A stretch of 64,000 bases of DNA, taken from assembly GCF_009709675.1 (NCBI RefSeq), contig NZ_WMLB01000006.1, positions 186,001-250,000 of the forward strand, read 5' to 3'. The translations under genes were made by a program, and so were the position numbers. Source of the stretch: Agromyces bracchium (GTDB lineage Bacteria > Actinomycetota > Actinomycetes > Actinomycetales > Microbacteriaceae). Below, piece by piece: positions 1 through 7,703 of this stretch (its first letter is position 1; every line of letters begins with the position of its first letter). The notes under the pieces were generated by a model. That model ran no database searches. It was given only the letters and a program-made list of their open reading frames with translations, and was not told the origin of the DNA.

Positions 1-623
1 GGACGGCGGTCGATCGCCTCGAGCGTGCGCACGCTCGTCCAGTGGTCGTAGGCGATCTCGGAGGGGTGCACCTCGTGCGCGAAGCGCACGCCCTCGTCGT
101 CGAACACGTCGAGGATCGGGTTCCAGCGGTTCGCGAAGTCCTCGTATCCGGCGTCGATCACGTCGGCGGGCACGGGCGGGAACATCGCCACGTACTGCCA
201 GATCTTCGACCCCGTGAAGCCGACGACCGTGTCGACGCCGAGCTTCCGCGCGACGCGCGCGGTGCGCTTGAGGTCCTCCGCCGCGCGCTGCCGCACGCCC
301 TCGGGGTCGCCGTCGCCCCACGTGTACGGGCGCACGATCGCCTGGTGGCGGAAGTCGATCGGGTCGTCGCAGACGGCCTGGCCGGTCAGGTGGTTCGAGA
401 TCGCGTAGACCTCCAGCCCGTAGCGCTTCAGGAGCTCCTGCTTCTCCTTCAGGTAGCCGGGCTCCTCGTCGGCGAGCTTCGTGTCGAGGTGGTCGCCGCC
501 GATGCCGATCTCGAGGCCGTCGTAGCCCCACTCCGAGGCCAGGCGCGCGACCTCCTCGAACGGCAGGTCGGCCCACTGCCCGGTGAACAGGGTTACGGGG
601 TGGGTGGCTGGGGTGTCGGTCAT
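1..623 (-). CDS. Sugar phosphate isomerase/epimerase (TIM barrel), 3' end cut by window edge
   Basis: About 207 N-terminal residues are visible; the C-terminus lies beyond the left edge. The protein starts MTDTPATHPVTLFTGQW and shows the first barrel strands of the xylose isomerase-like family: GYDGLEIGIGGDHLD near residues 33-47, a histidine-containing HLTGQAVCDDP stretch, and FAHEVHPSEI near residue 180, the usual place of metal- and substrate-binding Glu/His. The ATG at 623 is preceded by a purine-rich GAGAGAGGA. It lies 28 bp after the EboF-like gene on the same strand, so it is the last visible member of the ebo-type operon. It probably isomerises or epimerises a sugar or cyclitol; the substrate cannot be read from sequence. 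Confidence 0.85.
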   Translation of the reverse strand, partial: MTDTPATHPVTLFTGQWADLPFEEVARLASEWGYDGLEIGIGGDHLDTKLADEEPGYLKEKQELLKRYGLEVYAISNHLTGQAVCDDPIDFRHQAIVRPYTWGDGDPEGVRQRAAEDLKRTARVARKLGVDTVVGFTGSKIWQYVAMFPPVPADVIDAGYEDFANRWNPILDVFDDEGVRFAHEVHPSEIAYDHWTSVRTLEAIDRR

Positions 624-651
624 GCTCGGATCCTCTCTCGGGGTTCGGTGG

Positions 652-2085
652 TCATCGGGGCGCGACACGGTCGCGCACGGGCGGCTGCGGCATCCGCTCG
701 CCGAGGCCCTGGTGCCGGAGCACGAGGTCGCGCACGGCGGTCGCCGCGACGCGGTCGCCCGCGCCGTCCAGGAACGCCGGGTCGGAACTCAGCAGCAACG
801 GGGTGTCGGCGGCGGAGTCGGGCAGGCGCCCGTGGGTGCCGCGCACGCACGACGGGTCGAGCGGCACGGTGCTCATCGCGTAGCGCAGCCCGAGCGCCTT
901 CCTCGCGAGGTTGCCGGCGGCCTTCGCCTTCGCGAGCCGGTCGGCCGGGTCGAAGAAGAGCTCGGCGGGGTCGTAGCCGGGCTTGCGGTGGATGTCGACG
1001 CCTCGCGCGTACTCGGGTGCGCGATCGTCGTCGAGCCAGAAGTAGTAGGTGAACCACGCCCCGGGCGCGGCGACCGCGACGAGTTCGCCCGACCGGGCGT
1101 GGTCGAGGCCGTACCGGGCCTGCGCCTCGCGGTCGAGCACTTCGTCGACGCCGTCGAGCCCGCGCAGGATCGCGGCGACGCGCGGCTCGTCGGCGGGGTC
1201 GGCGACGTAGACGTGCGCGACCTGGTGGTCGGCGACCGCGAACGCGCGCGAGGTCCACGGGTCCAGCTGCTCCCGCCCGTCCTGCACGTACACCTCGAGC
1301 AGGCCCTCGCGGCGGAGCGCCCGGTTCACGTCGACCGGGCGGTCGGCGCCCGCGATGCCGTACTCGGCGAGGGCCACGACGGTGACGCCCTGCGCATCGG
1401 CCTGGTCGAGCAGCGGCGCCATCGCCCGGTCGAGGTCGGCCGCAGCGCGCGCCGCCTCGGGCGCGTCGGGGCCGAACCGCTGCAGGTCGTAGTCGAGGTG
1501 CGGCAGGTACGCCATCGTGAGGTCGGGCGTGCCGGGGCCGTCGAGCACGCGCCGCGTGGCGTCGACGATCCACTGCGTCGAGCGGATCGACGCGGTCGGC
1601 CCCCAGTACTGGAAGAGCGGGAACCCGCCGAGCGCGTCGCGGAGCTCGTCGTGCAGCGCGGGCGGCCGGGCGTAGAAGTCGGGCGACTTGCGGCCGTCGG
1701 CGTGGTAGATCGGGCGCGGCGTGACCGTGAGGTCGGTGGTCGCGCCCATCGCGTACCACCAGCCGAGGTTCGCGCTCGTGTAGGCGCCGCCGGCGCGGTG
1801 ACGGGCGGTCTCCCAGAGCTTCTCGCCCTCGACGAGCCGGTTGTGCTGTCGCCAGAGCAGCACGTCGCCGAGCCCTCGGAAGTACCATCCGTTGCCCACG
1901 ATGCCGTGCTCGCGCGGCATCCGTCCGGTGAGCACGGTGGACTGCACCGAGCACGTCACCGCCGGCAGCACCGTGCCGAGCTCGGCGCGGGAACCGCGCT
2001 CGGCCATGCGCGACAGCTGCGGCATGTGCCGCAGCGCGTCGGCCGTCAGGCCGACCACGTCGAGGAGGAGCACCGGGCGGGTCAT
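652..2085 (-). CDS. eboF: EboF-like alkaline phosphatase / nucleotide pyrophosphatase family protein
   Basis: A 477-residue protein of the alkaline-phosphatase superfamily (type I phosphodiesterase/nucleotide pyrophosphatase branch). Visible motifs are LLLDVVGL with the first metal Asp near residue 9, PAVTCSVQSTVLTG with a candidate nucleophile Thr44, PHLDYD at 195-200, AEYGI at 240-244 where classical NPPs have a Asp-His pair, and VADHQVAH near 287-291. The ATG overlaps the stop of the upstream EboE gene by 4 bp, which indicates translational coupling. In ebo clusters EboF is the phosphodiesterase/phosphatase component; here it probably dephosphorylates an intermediate of the cluster. No signal peptide is seen, so it should be cytoplasmic. 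Confidence 0.85.
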   Translation of the reverse strand: MTRPVLLLDVVGLTADALRHMPQLSRMAERGSRAELGTVLPAVTCSVQSTVLTGRMPREHGIVGNGWYFRGLGDVLLWRQHNRLVEGEKLWETARHRAGGAYTSANLGWWYAMGATTDLTVTPRPIYHADGRKSPDFYARPPALHDELRDALGGFPLFQYWGPTASIRSTQWIVDATRRVLDGPGTPDLTMAYLPHLDYDLQRFGPDAPEAARAAADLDRAMAPLLDQADAQGVTVVALAEYGIAGADRPVDVNRALRREGLLEVYVQDGREQLDPWTSRAFAVADHQVAHVYVADPADEPRVAAILRGLDGVDEVLDREAQARYGLDHARSGELVAVAAPGAWFTYYFWLDDDRAPEYARGVDIHRKPGYDPAELFFDPADRLAKAKAAGNLARKALGLRYAMSTVPLDPSCVRGTHGRLPDSAADTPLLLSSDPAFLDGAGDRVAATAVRDLVLRHQGLGERMPQPPVRDRVAPR

Positions 2086-3218
2086 GCCGGCTGCCCCTGC
2101 CGCTCGGCGAGGCGTTCGGCCGCCCAGCGCAGCTCGCCCGCGATGCCCTCGACGAGGTCCACGGGGTGGTCGGCGTCGACACCGGGCAGCACGGTCCACG
2201 TGTACGTCTCGACGTCGACGTGCAGCTCGTCCACGGGCTGGGTCGCGGTGACCGCGTCGAGCGCGGCCTCGAGCACGTGCGTCGTCGAGGTCAGCGGCGG
2301 CTCGGGTGCGAGGTGCAACGGCACGTGGAAGTGCACGCGCCAGGACGCCGCCGCGGGCAGGTCGTCGAGCGCCTCGGGGAGGTCGTCGACGCGGATGACC
2401 CCGCCGGCGGCGTCCTCGCGGACCTGGTGCAGGTAGCGGTCCTCGGCATACCCGGCGACGGCATCGCGGGCGCCCGGGTCGCCGGGTCGCTCGACGTGCA
2501 GCGCGGCCGAGGCCTGCACCTTCACGACCCGGATGCCCGCCGCGGCGATGCGCTCCACCTCGGCCCGCGGATCGGCGAACGACACGGCCAGGTGGCACGT
2601 GTCGAGGCAGATCCCGACGTGCTCGAGGTCGACCCGCTCGCGGTGCGCGTCGAGCCACGCGACCGTGTCGGCGACGTCGTCGAGCACGCAGCCCGGCTCC
2701 GGTTCGATGGCGAGGCGGATGACGCGGCCGGTCTCGGCACGGATGGCGCGGAGCTCGGCCGTCAGCGCCCCCAACACGACGAGGGCGGCGGCGTCGGCCC
2801 CGGCATCCCACCCCTCGCGCCACCCGAGCGGGAGTGTCGAGATGCTGCCCTCCGCGCCCGGCGGCAGCAGTTCGGCGAGCACGCGGGCGGCGTCGATCGT
2901 GTACTCCAGCCGCGCCGGGTCGGTCCAGTCGGGCCGGTAGACGCCGAGCTTCACGACCTCGGCGTGGAACGCCTCGAACGGGAACGCGTTCAAAGTGCGG
3001 ACCTCCAGCCCCTCCTCGGCCAGGGCCGTGCGCAGCCGGTCGAGCGCTGCGGGCTCGGTCGCGAGGCGCGCCGCGAGCGGCGCCGGCAGCCACAGGCCCA
3101 CGCCCAGCACGTCGAGCCCGGCCGCCCGACGGATCGGGCCCGCGGCGGCGTGCAGCTGCGCGATCACCCCGTCGAGGTCCTCGGCCGGGTGCACGTTGGT
3201 GCAGTACGAGAGGTGCAC
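2082..3218 (-). CDS. eboE: Metabolite traffic protein EboE (TIM barrel, xylose isomerase-like)
   Basis: A 378-residue TIM-barrel protein. Recognisable segments are LSYCTNVHPAEDL at the N-terminus, VRTLNAFPFEAFH near 73-85, IEPEPGCVLDD with Glu172 and Glu174, GICLDTCHLAVSFAD with Asp206 and His209, VVKVQASAAL near 231-240 and WRVHFHVPLH near 285. This pattern, especially the early TNVHP and the late HFHVPLH, matches EboE of the ebo cluster. The GTG at 3218 follows the TatD-like stop after 2 bp; longer upstream in-frame sequence is low-complexity read-through of the neighbour. Ebo proteins are known from cyanobacteria, where the cluster is needed to move a scytonemin precursor to the periplasm; the biochemical role of EboE is unknown. 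Confidence 0.87.
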   Translation of the reverse strand: MHLSYCTNVHPAEDLDGVIAQLHAAAGPIRRAAGLDVLGVGLWLPAPLAARLATEPAALDRLRTALAEEGLEVRTLNAFPFEAFHAEVVKLGVYRPDWTDPARLEYTIDAARVLAELLPPGAEGSISTLPLGWREGWDAGADAAALVVLGALTAELRAIRAETGRVIRLAIEPEPGCVLDDVADTVAWLDAHRERVDLEHVGICLDTCHLAVSFADPRAEVERIAAAGIRVVKVQASAALHVERPGDPGARDAVAGYAEDRYLHQVREDAAGGVIRVDDLPEALDDLPAAASWRVHFHVPLHLAPEPPLTSTTHVLEAALDAVTATQPVDELHVDVETYTWTVLPGVDADHPVDLVEGIAGELRWAAERLAERQGQPA

Positions 3219-3220
3219 GA

Positions 3221-4132
3221 TCAGTTCGCCCCGGTCACCGTCGCCGCCGCCGCCGTCACGGGCACCGCCGCCGCGCCTCGCAGGATCGAGTTGCCCTCGA
3301 ACAGCTCGGCCTCGCCGCCGAGCTCGAAGCCCGGCAGCGGCGTCACGTCGAGCCGTCCGCTCTGCCCGTAGAACGCGACCGGGTTCTCCCACAGCACATG
3401 GTCGACCTCGGCCTCGGCGAACCCCGCCTCGAGCATGGCCCGGCCGGTCTTCGCCGTGAGCAGCGGGTCGGAGCGCCCCCAGTCCGCAGCCGAGTTCACG
3501 AGCATCCGCTCGGTGCCGAGCCGCTGGAGGATCGCGACCATGCGCTGCGGGTCCATCTTCGTGTCCGGATAGATGGAGAAGCCCATCCAGCAGCCGCGCT
3601 CGGCGACGAGGTCGACCGTGACCTCGTTGAGGTGGTCGAGCACCACCAGCTCGGGCGCGATGCCCGAGTTCGCGATGACGTCGAGCGTGCGCTGCGTGCC
3701 GTGCTTCTTGTCGCGGTGCGGCGTGTGCACGACGACCGGCAGGCCGTGGCGCTTCGCCAGGTCGAGGTGCGTCTCGAGCACCTCGTCCTCCTCGGGCGTC
3801 ATCGAGTCGTACCCGGTCTCGCCGACCGCGACGACCGACTCCCGACGCAGGTACCGGTCGAGTTCGGGCAGCACCTCGCGGCAGCGCGGGTCGTTCGCCT
3901 CCTTCGGGTTCAGCGCGATCGCCGCGTGGTGGCGGATGCCGAACTGCGAGGCCCGGAACCGCTCCCAGCCGGTGATCGCGTCGAAGTAGTCGAGGTAGCT
4001 CGAGACGCCCGTGCGCGGCTGCCCGAGCCAGAACGCCGGCTCGACCACCGCGCGCACGCCCGCGGCGTACATCGCCTCGTAGTCGTCGGTCGTGCGCGAG
4101 GTCATGTGGATGTGCGGGTCGAAGATGCGCAT
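3221..4132 (-). CDS. TatD family metal-dependent hydrolase (EboB-like)
   Basis: A 303-residue amidohydrolase-superfamily protein. The N-terminal DPHIHM gives the metal ligands His7 and His9; further family markers are a conserved Glu in VVAVGETGYD, VVVHTPHRDK and VVLDHLNEVTVD, and NSAADWG carrying the late Asp. TatD proteins are phosphoesterases or nucleases, but the EboB branch always sits in ebo clusters and its substrate is not established. The ATG at 4132 is 2 bp after the EboA stop, and the EboE start follows after 2 bp, so all are one translational unit. Cytoplasmic; no signal peptide. Confidence 0.87.
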   Translation of the reverse strand: MRIFDPHIHMTSRTTDDYEAMYAAGVRAVVEPAFWLGQPRTGVSSYLDYFDAITGWERFRASQFGIRHHAAIALNPKEANDPRCREVLPELDRYLRRESVVAVGETGYDSMTPEEDEVLETHLDLAKRHGLPVVVHTPHRDKKHGTQRTLDVIANSGIAPELVVLDHLNEVTVDLVAERGCWMGFSIYPDTKMDPQRMVAILQRLGTERMLVNSAADWGRSDPLLTAKTGRAMLEAGFAEAEVDHVLWENPVAFYGQSGRLDVTPLPGFELGGEAELFEGNSILRGAAAVPVTAAAATVTGAN

Positions 4133-4134
4133 GG

Positions 4135-4653
4135 TCAGCGTCCTTTCTCGAGGGATGCGTCGGCGGGCAGCAGCGCGCGCAGGTCGTCGGGGATCGGCCG
4201 GCCGGCCGCCTCGCGCTCCTCGGCGAGGTCCTCCGCCATGCGCGCGAGCTCGTCGTCGGCGCGCTCGTCGAGCCGGGCGACGCCCGCGAGCGGCACGCCC
4301 ATGAACACGAGCTTCACGACGCCGTGCCGCCAGTCGTGGTCTCCGAGGTGCCGGCCGGCGAACGGGCCCATCGCGGCCGCGACGAGCCGCGGGTCGTTCG
4401 TGCGGAGCGCGTCGCGCACGAGGTCGATGCCGACCGATCGCACGAGGTCGGGCGCCGCGTGCTCGGCCGCGATGCGGTCGAGCACGCCGAGCACGAGGAC
4501 GCGCTCCTCGGTGTCGCCGCTCCGGTAGCGCGTCTCGAGCTCGTCGGCGACGACGATCGCCGGAGCACCGGCCCGCGCCAACGCCGCCGTCGCGCTCGAG
4601 CGCGCTCCCGGCCCGCCGGCTCGGACCCCTCCCTGCTCTTCCATGCGGTTCAC
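4135..4653 (-). CDS. eboA: EboA domain-containing protein
   Basis: A small protein of 172 residues. The C-terminal half VVKLVFMGVPLAGVARLDE followed by RADDELARMAEDLAEEREA and AGRPIPDDL matches the signature end of EboA proteins (a hydrophobic FMGVPL followed by an ERAAGR-like segment). The N-terminal half is Ala/Arg-rich and probably helical. I choose GTG 4653 because it overlaps the upstream stop as GTGA and has GGAAGG five bases upstream; ATG 4644 is an alternative. EboA has no known enzymatic activity. It lies between a sugar isomerase and the TatD-like hydrolase in a tightly packed operon. Confidence 0.85.
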   Translation of the reverse strand: MNRMEEQGGVRAGGPGARSSATAALARAGAPAIVVADELETRYRSGDTEERVLVLGVLDRIAAEHAAPDLVRSVGIDLVRDALRTNDPRLVAAAMGPFAGRHLGDHDWRHGVVKLVFMGVPLAGVARLDERADDELARMAEDLAEEREAAGRPIPDDLRALLPADASLEKGR

Positions 4654-5516
4654 CCGATCCTTCCGATGACGTCGTTCAGTCGTGCGATGCTCTCCCGCAC
4701 GAGGCGCGGCGCCGCGTGCGAGTGGCGCGGCAGCTCGACGGCGGCGACGCCGTCGTAGCCGAGCTCGGCGAGCGTGCGGAACGCGAGGTCGAGGTCGAGC
4801 GCTCCCGTGCCGAGTTCGAGGTGCTCGTGCGCGTGCGGCAGCATGTCGTCGACCTGCACGTTCACGAGCAGGTCGCCTGCGGCCCGCAGGGCGGCCTCGA
4901 CCCCGCCGGGCTCGACGACCACGCAGTGGCCGAGGTCGACGGTGAGGCCGAACTCGCGAGGGTCGCCCAGCTCGGCACGGAGTCGCAGCGCGTCGGCGAC
5001 GGTCTCGACGAGCATCCCCGGCTCGGGCTCGAACCCGAGCCGGACGCCGTGGGCCCGGGCCGCGGTCACGACCACGGCCATCCGCTCGACGAGCCGACGC
5101 CATGCCACGTCGGGGTCGACGCCGTCGGGCCGCACGCCCGACCAGAGCGAGACGCAGTCGGCGCCGAGGATCGCGGCGGTCTCGACCGCACGGACGAGGA
5201 ACGCGACCCGCTCGTCGGCCTCGGCGTCGTCGTCGAGCAGGTTCGGCCGGTGCTTCCGGAACGGATCGAGGACGTAGCGGCCGCCGGTCTCGACGACGAC
5301 CCGGAGGCCGCGCGCGTCGAGGTCGCGGCGGAGCACCTCGGCGCGGCCCCGCCATCCGTCGGCGAACGGGTCGAAGTGCGGATGGCCGAGGGTGAGCGCG
5401 ATCGCGCCGTAGCCGTGCGCCTGCACGACCTCGAGCGCGGCTCCGAGCGGATGGTCGGCGAGGCCGTTCGTGCCGTAGCCGAGCACGGGCCTCGCGATGG
5501 TCGTCGACGCGGTCAC
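4650..5516 (-). CDS. Sugar phosphate isomerase/epimerase (AP endonuclease 2-like TIM barrel)
   Basis: 288 residues, full length for the family. Barrel-strand metal motifs are LGFEPEPGML (Glu near 166), TVDLGHCVVV (Asp/His near 190), VNVQVDDMLPHAHEH near 215-230, and AAVELPRHSH near 265. It starts at GTG 5516, overlapping the UbiA stop in a GTGA junction, and its own stop overlaps the EboA start, so it is translationally coupled on both sides. It is distinct from the terminal isomerase at 1-623. In this operon it would act on a sugar or cyclitol intermediate near the prenyltransferase step; substrate unknown. Confidence 0.88.
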   Translation of the reverse strand: MTASTTIARPVLGYGTNGLADHPLGAALEVVQAHGYGAIALTLGHPHFDPFADGWRGRAEVLRRDLDARGLRVVVETGGRYVLDPFRKHRPNLLDDDAEADERVAFLVRAVETAAILGADCVSLWSGVRPDGVDPDVAWRRLVERMAVVVTAARAHGVRLGFEPEPGMLVETVADALRLRAELGDPREFGLTVDLGHCVVVEPGGVEAALRAAGDLLVNVQVDDMLPHAHEHLELGTGALDLDLAFRTLAELGYDGVAAVELPRHSHAAPRLVRESIARLNDVIGRIG

Positions 5517-6379
5517 GTGATCTCACGCCCCTTCGCGCCGCGCCGCGTCAGCATGCCGCCGAGCACGTCGATCGCGAGCAGCACCATCGCGTCGATCGGA
5601 CGACCGGCACGTGCGGTGAGCGCCGCCTGCAGGGGCACCATGGCGAGGATGCCGCGACGCGTGGCGTCGCGGACGACGGGGGCGGTCGGCGTTCCGGCCG
5701 CGCGGGCCTGCGCCCGGATGGCCGGTACCGCGAACCGGAGGGCGGCGGCCCACGACACGAGGCCCGCGGCATCCGCTGCCGGACGCACCGCGGCGATCGC
5801 CGAACCGGCGGTCACCGCGACGGAGGCCGCAGCCACGGCCCGGTGCGTGCCGTGAACCTCGCCGCGGGCGAGTGCGGTGACGCTCGCGGTGTGCCCGGCC
5901 ATGACGATCGCGGGTCGGGCCGCGGCCGAGGCGCCGTCGGCTCCCGCGCCGAGCAGCACGTCGAGGCCGCGGCACGCCGCCATGACGACCGGGCCGAGCG
6001 GGCCGCGCTTCGCGGCGAGGTCGTAGGCCCAGATCGACGCGGCGAGCGGGGCGGCCACGGCGAGCGAGGATCGTCCGCCCGTGAGGCCCGCGACGGCGAG
6101 GCCCGCCACGGTGAGCCCGGCGGCCGTCGCCACTGCCGCGCGCCGCGAGACCCGGCCGGACGGGATGGGCCGCTCCGGGCGCTCGACCCGGTCGAGCTCG
6201 GCATCGGCGGCGTCGTTCAGCGCCATCCCACCCCAGTAGAGGAGGACGGAGGCGACCGGAAGCCCGAGCCGGGGCAGGATGCCGCGCCGGCCGGCCGCGG
6301 CCATGCCGGCCGTCGTGTCGCCGAGCACCGTGAGCCCGGCGGGCGCGCGGACCAGCTGGAGGAACGTGGAGGCGTCCAC
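5513..6379 (-). CDS. eboC: UbiA-type prenyltransferase (SCO3242 family, EboC-like)
   Basis: A 288-residue multi-spanning membrane protein with alternating hydrophobic helices. The first Asp-rich motif is NDAADAELD at residues 55-63 (NDxxDxxxD), followed by the typical RPERPIPSGR; the second catalytic region is WAYDLAAKRGPLGP with Asp120 and Lys124. This is the layout of UbiA enzymes that transfer a polyprenyl chain to an acceptor at the membrane. It resembles the SCO3242 branch found beside inositol phosphate synthase in streptomycetes. GTG 6379 lies 10 bp after the inositol-phosphate-synthase stop; a longer frame upstream is the neighbour read out of frame. The polyprenyl diphosphate synthase at 7704 is a plausible donor source. 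Confidence 0.88.
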   Translation of the reverse strand: MDASTFLQLVRAPAGLTVLGDTTAGMAAAGRRGILPRLGLPVASVLLYWGGMALNDAADAELDRVERPERPIPSGRVSRRAAVATAAGLTVAGLAVAGLTGGRSSLAVAAPLAASIWAYDLAAKRGPLGPVVMAACRGLDVLLGAGADGASAAARPAIVMAGHTASVTALARGEVHGTHRAVAAASVAVTAGSAIAAVRPAADAAGLVSWAAALRFAVPAIRAQARAAGTPTAPVVRDATRRGILAMVPLQAALTARAGRPIDAMVLLAIDVLGGMLTRRGAKGREIT

Positions 6380-6389
6380 CCGCGCCGCC

Positions 6390-7571
6390 TCAGGCCACCT
6401 GCGCCGCAGACCTCCGGACCGCCGTCCGGAGCGCCCACGACACGAGCTCGTCGGCCTGGCGGGCGAACGCGTGCTCGTCGCTCCCCCACGGGTCCTTGAA
6501 GAAGTAGCCGAGCTCGGCGACCGGGCCCGTGACACCGGCCCCGTCGGCGAGCGAGAGCAGTCGGGCGAGGTCGATCACGAGCGGCGCCGCGAGCGTCGAG
6601 TCGTAGGCGCTCCACGTCGTCTGCAGCGTGATCCGGGTGTCGAGGAAGCCCTCGGCGTGCACGTGGTCCCACGCCGTCTTGAGGTCGCCGAGGTCGGGCA
6701 CGTTGTCGATGTGGAGCGGTGTCACGACGTCGTCGCCGAGCAGGTCGTGGAGCCCGCGGTTCTTCGAGACGAGCTTGGACTGCACGGCGGCCGGGTCGGC
6801 GAGCGTCGCGCCGTCGCCGCCGCCGAGGAGGTTCGCGCCCGCCCAGGAGAGCACGCGCATGCCCCGCGAGGCGAACATCGGCGCGAGCACGGTCCGGAGC
6901 AGGGTCTCGCCGGTCTTGCCGTCCTGGCCGGCGACCGGCACGCCGGACTCCGCGGCGAGGTCGCGGAGCGCGGGGATGCCGAGCGAGAGCGACGGGGTGA
7001 AGCACGCGTAGGGGGCGCCCGCACCGGAGACGGCCGCGATCGCCGAGAGCGTGCTGGAGGGCAGCGGCTCGGAGGACGCGTCGTCGAGCGCCGACTCGAG
7101 GGCGGCGCGGTCGTGGAAGTCGGGTCGGTCGGCGGGGAGCGGTTCGGTCGAGGCGACGTCGATGACGACGACGCGGGCGAGTCCGTGACGTTCGCGGAAG
7201 TCGCGGATGTCGGCGGCGCGGAGTGCGATCTCGTCGCGCTGGGTGCCGCGCGGGCTGCGCGCCACGAGGCGGATGTCGGCATCGACCGCGTCGAGCCGCG
7301 GTGCGACCGCCTCGACGATCCGGCCCGGGAGCATGCCGCCCGCGGCGAGCCGGCGGGCGCGGTCGGCGAGCGGGGTGTCGTCGACGTCGTGGCCGCCGAC
7401 CACCAGGTCGGCGAAGGCGGGAAGCGCGACGCCGTCGAACTCCGGCCCGGCGGTGGTCAGCCCGACCGGCGCCACGAGCCCCTCGGCGAGGGCGGCGAGG
7501 CCCACGGTCGCGGTCGTCGCGACGCTGCCCCGAGCGCCCACGAACCAGATCCCGGTCCGTCCTTCGTTCAT
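6390..7571 (-). CDS. Inositol-3-phosphate synthase family protein
   Basis: 393 residues. The NAD-binding loop is FVGARGSVATT at residues 10-20. The catalytic core is clear: GQDGKTGETLLRTVLAPMF with Lys219, WAGANLLGGGDG near 243-254, SKLVSKNRG with Lys266 and Lys270, GDLKTAWDH with Lys298, and GYFFKDP with Lys359. These match the Lys/Asp active site of enzymes that convert glucose 6-phosphate to myo-inositol 3-phosphate. It opens the core ebo block, in the place where other ebo clusters encode the sugar-phosphate cyclase EboD. A sigma-70-like promoter lies 55-83 bp upstream. It may make myo-inositol phosphate or a related cyclitol phosphate; it need not be the housekeeping ino1. Confidence 0.88.
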   Translation of the reverse strand: MNEGRTGIWFVGARGSVATTATVGLAALAEGLVAPVGLTTAGPEFDGVALPAFADLVVGGHDVDDTPLADRARRLAAGGMLPGRIVEAVAPRLDAVDADIRLVARSPRGTQRDEIALRAADIRDFRERHGLARVVVIDVASTEPLPADRPDFHDRAALESALDDASSEPLPSSTLSAIAAVSGAGAPYACFTPSLSLGIPALRDLAAESGVPVAGQDGKTGETLLRTVLAPMFASRGMRVLSWAGANLLGGGDGATLADPAAVQSKLVSKNRGLHDLLGDDVVTPLHIDNVPDLGDLKTAWDHVHAEGFLDTRITLQTTWSAYDSTLAAPLVIDLARLLSLADGAGVTGPVAELGYFFKDPWGSDEHAFARQADELVSWALRTAVRRSAAQVA

Positions 7572-7625
7572 CGTCGAACTCCATTTCCTGTGCACCGTTG
7601 CGCGTGGGCGCCGTGCCCGTTTTCG

Positions 7626-7654
7626 AAGCTAGCCGAGCTTGCATCCTCGGTCAA
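7626..7654 (-). promoter_or_regulatory. Predicted sigma-70-type promoter of the inositol synthase/ebo block
   Basis: On the minus strand TTGACC (7654-7649) is followed after exactly 17 bp by TAGCTT (7631-7626). Transcription would begin near 7619, about 48 bases before the ATG at 7571. This 130-bp gap is the largest inside the leftward array and would let the ebo block be expressed separately from the upstream genes. Confidence 0.55.
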
Positions 7655-7703
7655 TCAGAAGTTGCGTTGCTAGAGCGATAACCCGCTCGTGTTCAGTTGA
7701 AAG

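Noticed and set aside
583-2436. Long plus-strand frame over the ebo block
   Set aside because: Antisense to the EboF and EboE genes, which have full family motifs; the plus-strand translation is low-complexity Arg/Val/Glu sequence.
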